Positions 11,841 to 22,619 of a DNA stretch of 43,994 nt are shown piece by piece (positions within the stretch are counted from its first letter, which is position 1; each line of letters begins with the position of its first letter). A model generated the notes under the pieces. The model was not told where the DNA came from and did no database searches. It saw nothing but the letters and a program-made list of their open reading frames with translations. This stretch comes from Saccoglossus kowalevskii (lineage: Eukaryota; Hemichordata; Enteropneusta; Harrimaniidae), in the NCBI RefSeq assembly GCF_000003605.2, contig NW_003153751.1, positions 26,756 to 70,749 of the forward strand, written 5' to 3'. Made by a program: the position numbers and the translations under genes.

Positions 11841-11843
11841 GTC

Positions 11844-11976
11844 TTAAAGGGTGGCGGTCGTCGTGTCGCGTCCTGTTAGATATAGGACTCATAGCGACGT
11901 ATACAACGCGTGTAAAATACATTGTTTATTTACATGAAATTCGAACACGCGCTGCGCGACGACCACGGCGCTTTAA
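11844..11976. mobile_element. TTAA-bounded MITE, copy 3, inverted
   Basis: 133 bp, opposite orientation to copies 1 and 2. Starts TTAAAGGGTGGCGGTCGTCG and ends GCGACGACCACGGCGCTTTAA. Contains the reverse complement of the shared interior (GTATACAACGCGTGTAAAAT). Confidence 0.7.
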
Positions 11977-12147
11977 ACTACAGTATGCAGCTGTGGAATG
12001 GACACACTTGAACCACGATGAACGCGGATATTTTTTCATGAACTCTAAGTGTTATTTGCTGAATAAAAGACGAACAACCACAATACAATAACATGTCTCA
12101 TGTCAAATGGCAATTACTACAATGCAGAATAGGCACAAACACCTATC

Positions 12148-12183
12148 CACGGTTACGAGAAGAATTTTCTTCTAGTAACCGTG
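12148..12183. repeat. Near-perfect 17-bp hairpin with a 2-base loop
   Basis: CACGGTTACGAGAAGAA (12148-12164) pairs with TTCTTCTAGTAACCGTG (12167-12183) at 16 of 17 positions. It stands alone, without recognisable flanking repeats. It could be a cruciform or an RNA hairpin; no function can be assigned. Confidence 0.6.
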
Positions 12184-12428
12184 ACCTATCTTAGTCACTG
12201 CTTAACCGTTCACAGTGACAAACTAAATACAGAGTACTCTTTTCATTTTCTTTAATAATGTAAACCAACGTCACCTTTTTTTAAATTAATAACTTTTGAA
12301 CAAAACGTGTTGTCAATGTTCAAATCTGTATAGTGTATCCAAAATCAACATTCGAATTAAATTGAGAGCATGTGCGTTATTATTTTGGCGGGAAATGACA
12401 ATGACACGAAATTTTCGACTATACTCAC

Positions 12429-12596
12429 CATTGCCGCTGACTCGAATATCTTTGTACCATCCTCTCTGTCCTGCAGTGCTTTCCACACCGTGGCGTTCAG
12501 GTTGTGATACATGCTGCCCCAGTGAACGTTTTCTTTTCCTAAGCTATGTAGTCTGCACCGCTGATGGCTAGCAGCTACTACTAGTGTGCCAACCAA
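12429..12596 (-). CDS. Possible internal exon, unknown protein
   Basis: A minus-strand open frame ends at a strong GTGAGTATAG donor after residues FESAAM. It reads through KENVHWGSMYHNLNATVWKA and LQDREDGTKIFES, which has real-protein composition and an N-glycosylation-type NAT. Upstream the frame is closed by a TGA just beyond 12600. Several AG dinucleotides (for example CCATCAG near 12565) could be the acceptor, so the 5' limit is uncertain. No family was recognised and no partner exon found. Confidence 0.3.
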
Positions 12597-12882
12597 ACCC
12601 CAATGTACTCAGTGATTACATCTTCTTTTGGACTGATCTATTACACTATAGGGGTAACATGTCGCATTGGAGGGATTGTATAATCGTCGCTAATTTACTG
12701 TATCGGCGTTTTATTAAAGGCTGAATGTGAGAGAGTTTAACGGTTTACCGTTTGTAACCAAAAGATGTATATTATTTTTATGAACAAGACTTTCGAAAAT
12801 GTAGCCCACCGATTCCTCCAATTGTCATGTGACACGTGTGTGTGGTTAAAGTGATAGTTTTCTTTAGAATGTATTTTGTTTA

Positions 12883-13268
12883 AAGGGCAGTAGTCGTCGC
12901 GCCGCGCATGCGCGGGATATGGACCGCATATAAACAAAAATGACTATTTTGATTGCTGCGCACACCAACTAGTACAAACTGAGAGGTTACCAAGCTTTAT
13001 TTAGGTATTTTGGTGTTTGAAAGGTATCGCGTCTAATGTTTTTTTCGTCAGAATTTTATGACGAATGTCTGCACAACAAAACACATGTTTACGTCACAAA
13101 AGAGATTTGCTAATCAGTGCATCACACGAAATTAGACCGTAAAGTTTATCTAAGTGAATTACAGGATCATATGTGTCCATAGTGTCCAGACCAAACCTCC
13201 CATTCCGCCATATTAAGTTTTTAGTGGTTTCTGGCAAATCTCGCGCATGCGTGGCGCAACGGCCACTA
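12883..13268. mobile_element. Inverted-repeat element, about 385 bp
   Basis: Left end AAAGGGCAGTAGTCGTCGCG, then CCGCGCATGCGCGGGAT. Right end, reverse-complemented, AGTGGCCGTTGCGCC, then ACGCATGCGCGAGATT. The left portion, including CATATAAACAAAAATGAC, is shared with the fragment at 4305-4420. There is no coding capacity. Confidence 0.5.
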
Positions 13269-13269
13269 T

Positions 13270-15060
13270 ATTGTTGAGCAGACCATTTACAGTGTACGTA
13301 ATAATAATAACGTTCTAAAACGAGTGAAGAATAGCGCATGACAACCATACAGACCAGTGTATCCTTCCGCCCGTTTCACCGTAAATGAAAATACTATTTT
13401 GATTACTACTGAATTTACCATTTCCATGGCTTTCTTCAAGTTAATTTGCCAGGTGTCAGATTAAAACGAAATTGAGGATAACAACTCGGATTTCAAAGAA
13501 ACAGGGAAGCAAGGAAATTTCAAAATAATATTTAATCGAAACATAACAAATTATAATTACTATAGGTTTTTCCTGAATACCTGTAAATAAACAAAATCAT
13601 GTTCAAAACATAAGTTTATGATGATCAAAATGATTTGTTCTAATATCTTTCAAAATCAACTTAAAAATCTAACTAGAAATGTCAACTTGTTTATGCGGTT
13701 GCAATAAAACTCTATCTTATCTTATTTCATCATTGTTTTCGCATGCCTATATTGACATGGAATGTCTAGCCGCCTCATTCGAGATAGGTATCCCCCGTAA
13801 TTTACAACCGTGTCGGAAAGTTTAAGTAAAGCTGAACAACACACCCACCTCACACCCATGTAATCTCATGTAATATCTTCGTGTCAAATGTGACAGTACG
13901 TACTAGATATCTCAATTAAAATGATGGATTAGTTGTGATGAGATCACGCTTGTCATGCGCACAGACCAGATTTGCATCATATGCCTGCACGATTGCATTA
14001 CGTGGGCGTGGCAATAGACGATATTCCCGGAAGTCGAAGACACGGCGTTTCGCATGCGCGCGCATGCCGTTTTGGGGTGTAACGTAAACTTGTACGCGTG
14101 TTATGATGTTTCTGGGTGTACCAATTGACGTCACAAAAATAAAATTCCCTTCTATCGACTATCAGCAAACTGACATGTTTGTATTTTCCGCCGTGACAAA
14201 GCAGGAGTATTTTTGTACCTCAGTTTTGCTACTTCCGGGAAAGAAAGTACTAGAGCAGATACATATTGAAATATTTGTTTGCGGATTCTTGGTCACGTGA
14301 TATATTTATCGGTTACATGACCAGCTTGCAGCATCATTCAAAGATGAATTTATTTATTCAAATCATGAAAAGTGATTCATCGATACTGTTATAACAGCCG
14401 TCTGCGCTCATCAGTATGTCTTTCATACAACGTTTTATTACACGTATCTAGGAATGATCGAGAGAGGGCGGGTGTCTATCATATTATAAGTAAACTATAG
14501 AGGGCGTTTATAACCCAGGGTGAATGAACTGTCACGAGATCTTATAAAACATATGCTAGTATATTATTTAGTAAAGATTTGTAAGTTGTTTTTTTTGGCA
14601 TATTCAAATAATTTTGTTCGGGGCTGATTGAAAACAAAAAACATTGGAGGACAAAGTCTAAACCACATGCTAAACTTGCAAAATAACCCTACCTGTAAAA
14701 TAGGTAGCGGTGTGTAAATTATACACTTAGATAGCAAGTCACAAAAACGTGTTTGTGAGATTATGGAACATTCTCTGAAAAAAATCAATTCACAATTTGC
14801 ATCTCGATGTTCGTAAAAAATGTACAAGATGATACACCAATATCTTGGTTATAAATAATTTAAAGTTTAATAGGTTGAATTATAATGCACTTCCGTTTTA
14901 TTTGATATAAGCTAGTACATACTAAATACATATGCCAAACTCTTAACCTAAGAATCTAACGTCCTAACTGCGAAATGCAAGTCCTAATTTTGGCGTTAAG
15001 CAGGGGAACAGGGGCACAGCGCCCTCTTACAGAACCTGGAACAGTCAGTAGATTATGATC
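13270..15060. other. Non-coding stretch
   Basis: No supported exon. GCAATAAAACTCTATCTTATCTTA around 13705-13728 resembles the 3' end of a truncated retroposon. A GCATGCGCGCGCATGC palindrome lies near 14053-14068. Confidence 0.4.
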
Positions 15061-15061
15061 A

Positions 15062-15103
15062 GTTATAACACAGTCCCTCTATCCCAGGGACTGTGGTTAT
15101 AAC
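15062..15103. repeat. Short hairpin, same stem as at 193-221
   Basis: GTTATAACACAGTCCCT and AGGGACTGTGGTTATAAC face each other around CTATCCC. GTTATAAC is itself palindromic and stands on both sides. The ACAGTCCCT/AGGGACTGT stem is identical to the hairpin at 193-221. Confidence 0.6.
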
Positions 15104-15190
15104 AAATATAGAGTGTTACCAATGGTAACAAAGGTGTGCTACCTCTTATTGTACACTCGCCTACAAAGTCTCATCACGTTTTGCTAAGTT

Positions 15191-15373
15191 ATGTTTTATT
15201 TAGATATTACCTGTGCGTGGAGAGAAAAAACGTCTATGGAAAAGAAAAGGAATTCTGGAATTGGACAGTTGAATATGAAGAACACGTGCCGCAACAATAA
15301 AATAGTTTTGATTATGGTGTTGTTGTTTGTGTTTGCGCCAGATTCATTGTCAGGGAAGCTGCCTCAGGCTTAA
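15191..15373 (+). CDS. Short open frame with signal-peptide-like segment, doubtful
   Basis: An in-frame Met at about 15275 begins MKNTCRNNKIVLIMVLLFVF followed by APDSLSGKLPQA and a stop. This has the basic N-region, hydrophobic core and small-residue end of a signal peptide. There is no obvious GT donor at the end of the hydrophobic part and no mature domain follows. It may be a fossil first exon or chance. Confidence 0.15.
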   Translation: MFYLDITCAWREKTSMEKKRNSGIGQLNMKNTCRNNKIVLIMVLLFVFAPDSLSGKLPQA

Positions 15374-15595
15374 ACTTTACTCAAGTATTTACATTTACGT
15401 TCGGCGAAGGGGGGGGGGGGCAAAGTGAAAAACAATTGCGTCAGAGATGGTTAAAATAATAATGTTGCATGACATTGCATCAATTGGAACTTCTCATTTA
15501 AATAAAAATAAGATGGATTTAGGATAAAAAAAATCTTGAGTAAACAACAAAACAACAACAACACTCAAAGATAATAACACTCACAGAATTTTTTT

Positions 15596-15697
15596 CAGGT
15601 GACAGGAGATAGTAGGTTGCATCACCTCTGCGTACTATGGGATTTTCCAATCGATTCTACAGTGTACTACCGAAAATCCTACTTCTCCTGCCTTGTG
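15596..15697. repeat. Imperfect inverted repeat of about 100 bp
   Basis: GGTGACAGGAGATAGTAGG near 15598 and the complement of CCTACTTCTCCTGCCTTGTG near 15679-15697 are similar with gaps. It may be a short MITE. Confidence 0.3.
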
Positions 15698-15844
15698 AAG
15701 CTATATATTAATTGTCTGCATTATATCTGTGAGAGATACGTTTTTTTTAACTGGTTTTTAGAAGAAAACTAACTTGCCGTACAGCTTAGCTTGGCTAAGC
15801 TAGCTTGGTTACCTCATTGATAATTCACTAAATTAACACCTTAA

Positions 15845-16682
15845 TTGCGTAACTATTATCGGAACGTGCCTAAATGTGTTGACTGCGGTAAAATAAAGAA
15901 TGTCACAGTCACGGATGATGATATACCATTGTGTAAAAAATGTGGAAGTAGCCGACTGGAGTGTTTGGAGACAGGTCATGGAGAAAAACAACCATCCTTA
16001 GTTAAAATTATGAATGAATTTTCTTATATTTTTATTGCTGAATTGAAATTAGGACAAGAGGGCGTAGTTAAATCTGTAACATTCATGAGTGACAAATTTG
16101 AAGAAATGGCGAGAGAAATTGCGCTACTCAAGAAGGCGAACGCAGAGCTAAACCAAGATAATCACCGACTACGAAGTCAAGTTAATACTATAGAAAAGGA
16201 CCTCAATGAACTGAATCAGTACCATCGCAGGATTAATTTGGAGATTACTGGCATCCCAGAGACACGTGATGATGAAAACACAGAAAACATAGTACTCAAT
16301 GATCGATCCCGAAACTACTAAGCACGATATCGATGTTACACATCGTATTGGTAAACGTGAAGATTCACAGCGGAACGATCGACCAAGACGTATCATCGTA
16401 CGGTTCACGACCAGAAAGAAAAGAAATGTAATCTATGGCGGAAGACGTAAACTGAAAAATATTACCACGAGAAATATCGGATTTGATGTTAATAACCCAA
16501 TATTCGTAAACAAAAACCTGCACCATAGCACACGACAACTACTCGGGAAAGCGAATGAAGCCAGAAGGAGAGCTAAATATAAGTATTTGTGAACAAACAA
16601 CTGCCGTATATTTGTAAGAAAGGGCAGTGATTTGAGACCTATAATTATCAATGATGAGACTGACCTCTCTAAAATACGGTAA
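15845..16682 (+). pseudogene. LINE ORF1, zinc-ribbon plus coiled coil, broken
   Basis: This is the first open frame of a decayed non-LTR retrotransposon. Residues about 10-35 hold two CxxC pairs (CVDCG ... CKKCG), a zinc-ribbon-like knuckle. Residues about 75-130 form a coiled coil (KFEEMAREIALLKKANAELN ...). Then comes the INLEITGIPE box that opens the RRM-like part of L1-ORF1p-like (Transposase_22) proteins. A one-base frame shift occurs near 16299; the reading continues as THRIGKREDSQRND and NKNLHHSTRQLLGKANEARR. An in-frame TGA at 16590 (probably a former Trp codon) interrupts the tail, which ends INDETDLSKIR at 16682. ORF1 would bind the element RNA. There is no ATG at the expected start, so the copy is inactive. 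Confidence 0.75.
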
Positions 16683-16733
16683 TTTGTTATATGCAATATC
16701 TAATGGTCAAACACGTAAAATGATTTTCATAAC

Positions 16734-17424
16734 ATGGACCACACATTCTTTGATGACGATTTTCACGTCTCACACAATGTTGTAAATGACTCGTTTCCCC
16801 CCTCTGAATTTAATGAAAAGTTTAGTTCAGATTCCAATAGTTTGTCCAGTGTTTCTCACATAAACATCCGTTCACTTAACAGAAATATTGATAATTTTAA
16901 ACTGCTTTACGAAACTTGCCTTAATCTATAATTTAAAATAATTGGAATATCAGAAATTTGGCAGTTTAATAATCCACAAATGTTTCATATCCCATCATAT
17001 ACATTTGAACATAACATTAGAAATAATGGAAGGGGAGGGGGTGTGGGTGCCTATATACACAATTCTATTGATTATCGACTTCTAAACTATAATGTAAACC
17101 ACGCAGAGAGTTTGTGAATAGAAATTAAGTCTGGTAAAAAGGAAATAGTTGTTGTTGTTCGATACAGAAAGCCGGGTACAGATATTACAGAGTTTAGTTA
17201 GCGTAATGTGTAAAATTAAAATTGATAAATATTTCTGTGTATTGACAGGTGATCTCAACATTGATGTCTCAAAACATAACACCCATTCTGATAATTTCTT
17301 AGCAACCCTCGAAAGTTTTTATTTATATCAACTTATTAATGTTCCAACTCGTGTTACTAGTACCAGCAGTACTATTATTGACCACATATATTCTACATAT
17401 ATTCCAATATTGCAGAGAAGTTAA
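16734..17424 (+). pseudogene. LINE ORF2 apurinic-type endonuclease domain, broken
   Basis: Contains the hallmark order of APE-type endonucleases of Jockey/CR1/L2-like LINEs: SHINIRSLNRNIDNF, IIGISEIWQ (catalytic Glu), GGGVGAYIHNS, VVVVRYRKPG, TGDLNID (Asp/Asn) and STIIDHIYST (Asp-His). The frame is interrupted by a stop at 16929, a TGA at about 17115, a TAG at 17198 and a frame shift near 17200. The element would nick target DNA; this copy cannot. It follows ORF1 on the same strand. Confidence 0.8.
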
Positions 17425-17720
17425 AAACTATAAGTCAAACAATTTTAAAAACGATTTGTTTATTCAATCTTGGGACATCACGCCTCTCATGAATTTGCCA
17501 CCTATAAAATATAGCGCAACATGCTTACCAGTGTATTAAGAAAAGCAGAGCACATCTATTATTCAGATCATAATAATTCTGGTAAAACTTGGACTTACTT
17601 GGTCCCACTCAATGACGTCATACAAAAAGCACATCACTGCACTGTTTGGGACATTCCATTTTCTCATAGTAGAACATGGTTTTATAGTTTTTCATTTATA
17701 CAGTACCATCCAAGTTGATA
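17425..17720 (+). pseudogene. LINE linker between endonuclease and reverse transcriptase, truncated
   Basis: A short frame from 17521 reads SVLRKAEHIYYSDHNNSG and KTWTYLVPLNDVI, the kind of KAKxxYY...SKKTWxxLNxxI segment found just before the reverse transcriptase. No reverse transcriptase motif follows, so the copy ends near 17.6 kb. Confidence 0.5.
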
Positions 17721-17789
17721 GCCACTGACTGCGGGACACTTTCACTGTAATTTATATATAATTGTACATTGCATTATCAATGACAGAAT

Positions 17790-18072
17790 GGGTATTGAAG
17801 CCATATCAACGATACTGAGGCACTATATCAATGATTGGAAGAGACTATATCAAAGATGGGGGGGGGGGTAATTGAAGCCGCAACAACGACGGGGAAGGGG
17901 GTATTGAAACCATGTCAACGATGGGGAGAGACCTTATCAACAACGGGAGAGGGTATTGAAGCCATATCAACGATGGGAGTGGGTATTAAAGCCATAGCAA
18001 CAATGGGGAGGGACCATCTCAACGACGGAAGGGGTATTAATGCAAATATCAACGATGGGCAGGGGTATTAAG
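17790..18072. repeat. Minisatellite, about 35-bp unit
   Basis: Degenerate tandem copies of a unit like GGGTATTGAAGCCATATCAA followed by CGATGGGGAGGGACC, about eight copies, with a G homopolymer run near 17858. The open frame across it is a translation of the repeat. Confidence 0.75.
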
Positions 18073-18079
18073 GTATAGA

Positions 18080-18763
18080 TGCAGGTTCGTGCGCACTTGG
18101 GAGTGAAAATTTTTTGTTTTGCTTCTTATTATCCAAACAGTATTGGCTATAGACTCTTAAAATTTTGCAGCATTGTGAGTAGTGGAACATACTCAAAAGA
18201 CGATTTTAAAATATAGAAAACAGGTACAAACATTCTCTTTTTTAATGCTTAACAAGATTTAGCAAGGCTGTACATAAATAATCAAAAAGAAACATGGTGA
18301 AAAAAAGTAATGACGGGATCTCCATATTATGCACTATATTTAACTTTTCACAAATCGATAATAGTTTTAAATTTGGGACTGTTACAGCCATTTTTATTAT
18401 GAGCATTAGAAAACTTCTTACTGAGTGAATGGTTATGCAAATTAGCGATTATCTCCACTTGTGTTTTTCAGTTTACCAGGGAAGTTCAAATCTAAATAGC
18501 TCTCACAATTGCTGTTTATTTCAAGTGTAACGTTCACAGTGTGTTTATCTGTTGTTTAACAAATGGGCGTCCAGACGTATATATAATATGTTTTGTTTTC
18601 CTATTACAAAGTTGTCAAGCAGGATGTGTGCCATATATTCAATCTCGGTCAGTATTTCACACTTCGAATGTCATTGTCCGAGAATGCAAAGCTTTAAAAA
18701 TAAGCCCAGAAAACACAAACGGAGAAAGTGACGTTAATCGTCCACAAAAATGGCTATTGCATC
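18080..18763. other. Non-coding stretch before the duplicated block
   Basis: The open frame 18541-18831 straddles the edge of the duplicated block and has no recognised domain. No other feature was seen. Confidence 0.4.
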
Positions 18764-19665
18764 ACGACGACATGCCAAAATCCACCATACACCGACGCTT
18801 GCTGATGTTCAATCGCCAGATAAAAAAATAAAATAAAAACATTTACAATTCAAGGGAAACGGACAAAAAATCGTCTGCGAAGCCAAAATCTCATGTGAAA
18901 ACTGTCATGGCGTCGTGTTATCATTTCCACTTAGGGAGGGGCACAACGGATTAAGTTAAGTCGACGAGATGTTCATACAGTTATATAAACATAGCGATCG
19001 TCATTGGGTGGGTTGAGTCTAAATTTACCTTTCCTCAAACCTTTAAAAAATACTTTGTATGACGCAATTTTTCGCGATCTCCAGTGAGATGGACCGTGTG
19101 AAGTTAGACGATCCGGACCGATTGAAATGGGCCGTAATATTTTGCCACACAACGGCTATTCGCGGTTTTTACTACTCAATCGCTCAAACGCAGGTGAGAC
19201 ATATTCGAAATGAAGTCGCACTGGAAGGCAAACCTTTGTAAATCGAGACAGGTATCATTCAACTGCAGACGAGACGGGTCGATACAATTCAAACAAACCC
19301 TGGCCCCAGGAAATACCTCATTCATAGAGTGCCTTAGTACCAGAGGTCGCCCAGCACGGCCGTACAACGTACTTTGCTACATTCCTACAGATGCATGCTA
19401 ACTGACAAGGGGGTTTCCGATTAAGGTAACCAAGATGGCACCGCAGAGTGCTCGATTTTTCCGCGGTGTTTAAAAACAGCATCTCGTTGCTGATTTTTCT
19501 GTAATTTTCAAGGGTATTTTTTTTATTTTTAATTAACCGAGCATTTTATGTTTGTGTATTTTGCGACTGAAAAGTTAGTTATAGATGACAGCACAGCAAT
19601 GGTGTTTATCCATTGCATCTCAATGCTATCAGCACGGTGATCGTTACAGCGAAACGAAAAATGTA
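18764..19665. repeat. 0.9-kb direct duplication, copy 1
   Basis: Starts at ACGACGACATGCCAAAATCCA and ends at GCGAAACGAAAAATGTA. It matches 20289-21189 along its whole length with scattered substitutions and small indels. Open frames inside both copies (59 to 78 codons) contain a similar peptide with KLDDPDRLKWAVIFCHTTA, but the flanks diverge and no family was recognised. Confidence 0.85.
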
Positions 19666-20288
19666 TAAGTCATTTTTAAAATGCCTTTGGGGAAAAAAAA
19701 ATGTTCACACTGTTATGTGTAGTTCAAAAGTGACTTGAAAGCATTTGGGGTTATTCGAGTGTCATTTGCGCGAGCGAACATATTGCAGATAAATCGATTG
19801 TCGTTGCTGATATAATTAGACAATAGAAAGTATATATCTAGGGTAAAGGTCGCGTCGATATGGTAATATACACTCAGTTAAATAGCTACTGTATACCACT
19901 ATGTCTGTCAAGTGTCATTTAGATTAGATATTTTTGTCGGTGAAAACAAAGAAAACTAATGACAGGCAGTACTTGTTTAATTTAACTGATAACTTGTTAG
20001 ATAATCAATATTGGCAGCATGTTATTTCCCATGCACTCAATAACGTCAGTGATGTATGTAGTATTCTATATTGTGCTGAACACACAGTGTCAAAACTTTT
20101 GGCCGCGTCTATGTTTACAAGAATGCTGTCAAATTCAGTTTAATTCCCTTTTGCTATATTTCGCCATTTATTTACTTTGATGTACAAGAATACTGTATCC
20201 ACATTTCCATTAATCAACATATGTGATTCACGGACATTTAGGGCAAGGATGTCAGTCAAGATAAAAACTTAAATGAAAATAGAAGTTT
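19666..20288. other. Single-copy spacer between the duplicated blocks
   Basis: About 620 bp with no counterpart in the duplication and no recognised gene. Confidence 0.5.
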
Positions 20289-21189
20289 ACGACGACGTGC
20301 CAAAATCCATCTTACACCAACGCTTGATGATGTTCAATCGTTAGATAAAAAAAATAAAATAAAAACATTTACAATTCATGGGAAACTGACATAAAATCGT
20401 CTGCGAAGTCAAAATCTTATGTGAAAACTGTCATGGCGTTGTGTTATCATTTCCACTTATGGCGGGGCACAATGGATTACGTTAAGTCGACGAGATGTTC
20501 ATACAGTTATATAAACATAGCGATCGTCATTGGGTGGGTTGAGTCTAAATTTACCTTTCCTCAAACCTTTAAAAATACTTTGTATGACACAGTTTTTCGC
20601 GATCTCCGGTGAGATGGACTGTGCGAAGTTAGACGACCCGGACCGGTTGAAATTGGCCGTAATATTTTGCTACACAACGGCTATTCGCGGTTTTTACTAC
20701 GCAGTCGCTCAAACTCCGGTGAGACAAATTCGAAATGAAGTCGCACTGGAAGGGAAACCTTTATAAATCGAGACAGGTATCATTCAACTGCAGACGAGAC
20801 GGGTCGATAATAATTAAACGAACCCTGACCCTAGGAATTACCTCATTCATAGAGTGCCTTAGTACCAGATGTCTCCGATTACGGCCGTACAACGTCCTTT
20901 GCGACATCGCTACAGATGCATGCTAGCTGACAAGGGGGTTTCCGATTAAGGTAACCAAGATGGCACCGCAGAGTGCACGATTTTTCCGCAGTGTTTAAAA
21001 ACAGCATCTCGTTGCCGATTTTTCTGTAATTTCCAAAGGTATTTTATTATTTTCAATTAACCGAGCTTTTTATGTTTGTGTATTTTGCGACTGAAAAGTT
21101 AGTTATCGATGACAGCATAGCAATGGTGTTTATCCATTGCATCGCAATGCTATCAGCACGATGATCGTTACAGCGAAACGAAAAATGTA
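20289..21189. repeat. 0.9-kb direct duplication, copy 2
   Basis: Second copy of the block at 18764-19665, same orientation, about 1.5 kb downstream. It ends at the same GAAACGAAAAATGTA, after which the sequences differ. Confidence 0.85.
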
Positions 21190-22260
21190 GAAAAAATGCG
21201 TGTAAATAAAATATTTAACAGTGAACCACTGGAAGCTGCCTGGCTAGAAGTTGTCGACATGTTGCGAGATATGGGGTGAAAAAGTTTACTTATCATTTAC
21301 AACTGTACGTTTTTTTTATTCTGCTTGTATACTGGACGCGTCTACGTTTTGAGAGTTATTAAAGCCAGGAGCTTTAACTCGATATTTGGTGTATGTGTAT
21401 TTCATTTTCAGTACTATTGTCTTGTCTACCCCATACTAGCAGTGAAAGAACCCCCTGTCCAGTGTGAGTTCTGTGAGTGGCCCTCTCAATTGCGATAAGC
21501 AGGCCTTACATTGTGACACTGTCAAAATTCATCATCATCAGCAATTTCTGTCATTCCATAACAGTTTTTTTCAGTCGAAAGTTGTTGAAAATTGGTACAT
21601 ATATTGGCCATTTTGGAACTACTGTGCAAAACGCTTTTCTGCAGATCAGATTTAAATTGGCCTACAGGCAGCTATTTTGTTTATTGAAAGCTATTGTGGA
21701 ACCATATCACAGACATGGTTGACAAAACACATTCAAACTGCACACGTATATCATACATATTGGGATGCATATGAACGTGAATTTATTTTGTGATAAGATA
21801 ACCAATTGGTGGCCATTTTAGCGACATTTTTGTGAATGCTGTTTTAGAACCACGTGTCTGACAAGCCTTGACCAATCATGCTTCATACATCACCTCGCAC
21901 TGACTCATGTGAAAGTTGTTAAAATTGAACTAAACACCCATTAATTGTACCAAACAAAGTAATTGCAAACTTGGCCAACACTATTTCAGGAACACCTTAT
22001 TAGCTCATATTGTATCTAATTAAACATGGAGCAGATTATTGACTATATCCTATGCGCGTAGAAAAAAACAGATAGCCTTGTCAAAATAATCATTATTTGA
22101 ATAATTGCATAGTGTTATTGACAAACGATCAGCCCTGAGATCATTATATAATGGACATATCTCGTATAATCGTTTAAGCATTATATAACATGTTTTCTGG
22201 TACCGGCTATTTTTTCAGTTCAAGTAATTTCAACCAATACGAGATACAACGCTTGAAATA
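21190..22260. other. Non-coding stretch with dispersed-repeat words
   Basis: Segments around 21560-21830 (AATTGGTACATATATTGGCC, CAAACTGCACACGTATATCA, TTGGTGGCCATTTTAG) resemble those at 35760-36170, 39320-39480 and 40680-41290, a dispersed repeat family in both intron and intergenic DNA. Confidence 0.4.
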
Positions 22261-22261
22261 A

Positions 22262-22615
22262 ACACAGCATAATCACGACAGCCTCCCACATTCGCCCAAC
22301 ATCGCCACATTGTTTGTACAACTATTTACACCAAGTAGATATCTGCAAAAATGTGTCTGTACCCTCCCGATGGTCTCCGAATATTCGTACCCCCATATCC
22401 CGCTACAATAACAAATAGCTGACACAATGATTGCATCAAACAAATTAAATGCACTATCCAATGGCATACCACCAAGTTTATTAACAGTATATAAATGTTT
22501 TTGTTCACTGTAAATCTGTTTTTTTTGGGGGGGGCGGTAAAATAATATGCATTCGATGGTATTTTCTTTTATGAACCCACTACAAATATTGTCAATTTTC
22601 CAAGACATCAAAAAG
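22262..22615 (-). pseudogene. LINE reverse-transcriptase C-terminal fragment
   Basis: The minus strand reads GGMPLDSAFNLFDAIIVSAI then CYCSGIWGYEYSETIGRVQT then HFCRYLLGVNSCTNNVAMLG and ECGRL. This is the pattern of the region after the reverse transcriptase in many animal LINEs (LFDxxxxxxxxYGSEIWG ... FCxxxLGVxxxTxNxxxxGExGR). The fragment lacks both ends; a homopolymer and unrelated sequence adjoin it at 22520. Confidence 0.75.
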
Positions 22616-22619
22616 AAAC

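Noticed and set aside
13916-14134. Minus-strand frame near GCATGCGCGCGCATGC
   Set aside because: Arg-rich translation of a CG-rich palindromic patch, with no recognised domain.
17835-18071. 78-codon open frame
   Set aside because: Pure minisatellite translation.
19281-19307. DTIQTNPGP peptide resembling a 2A sequence
   Set aside because: The key Glu is Gln, the frame closes shortly after, and the duplicated copy near 20800 has a stop and Asp in the motif, so there is no sign of constraint.
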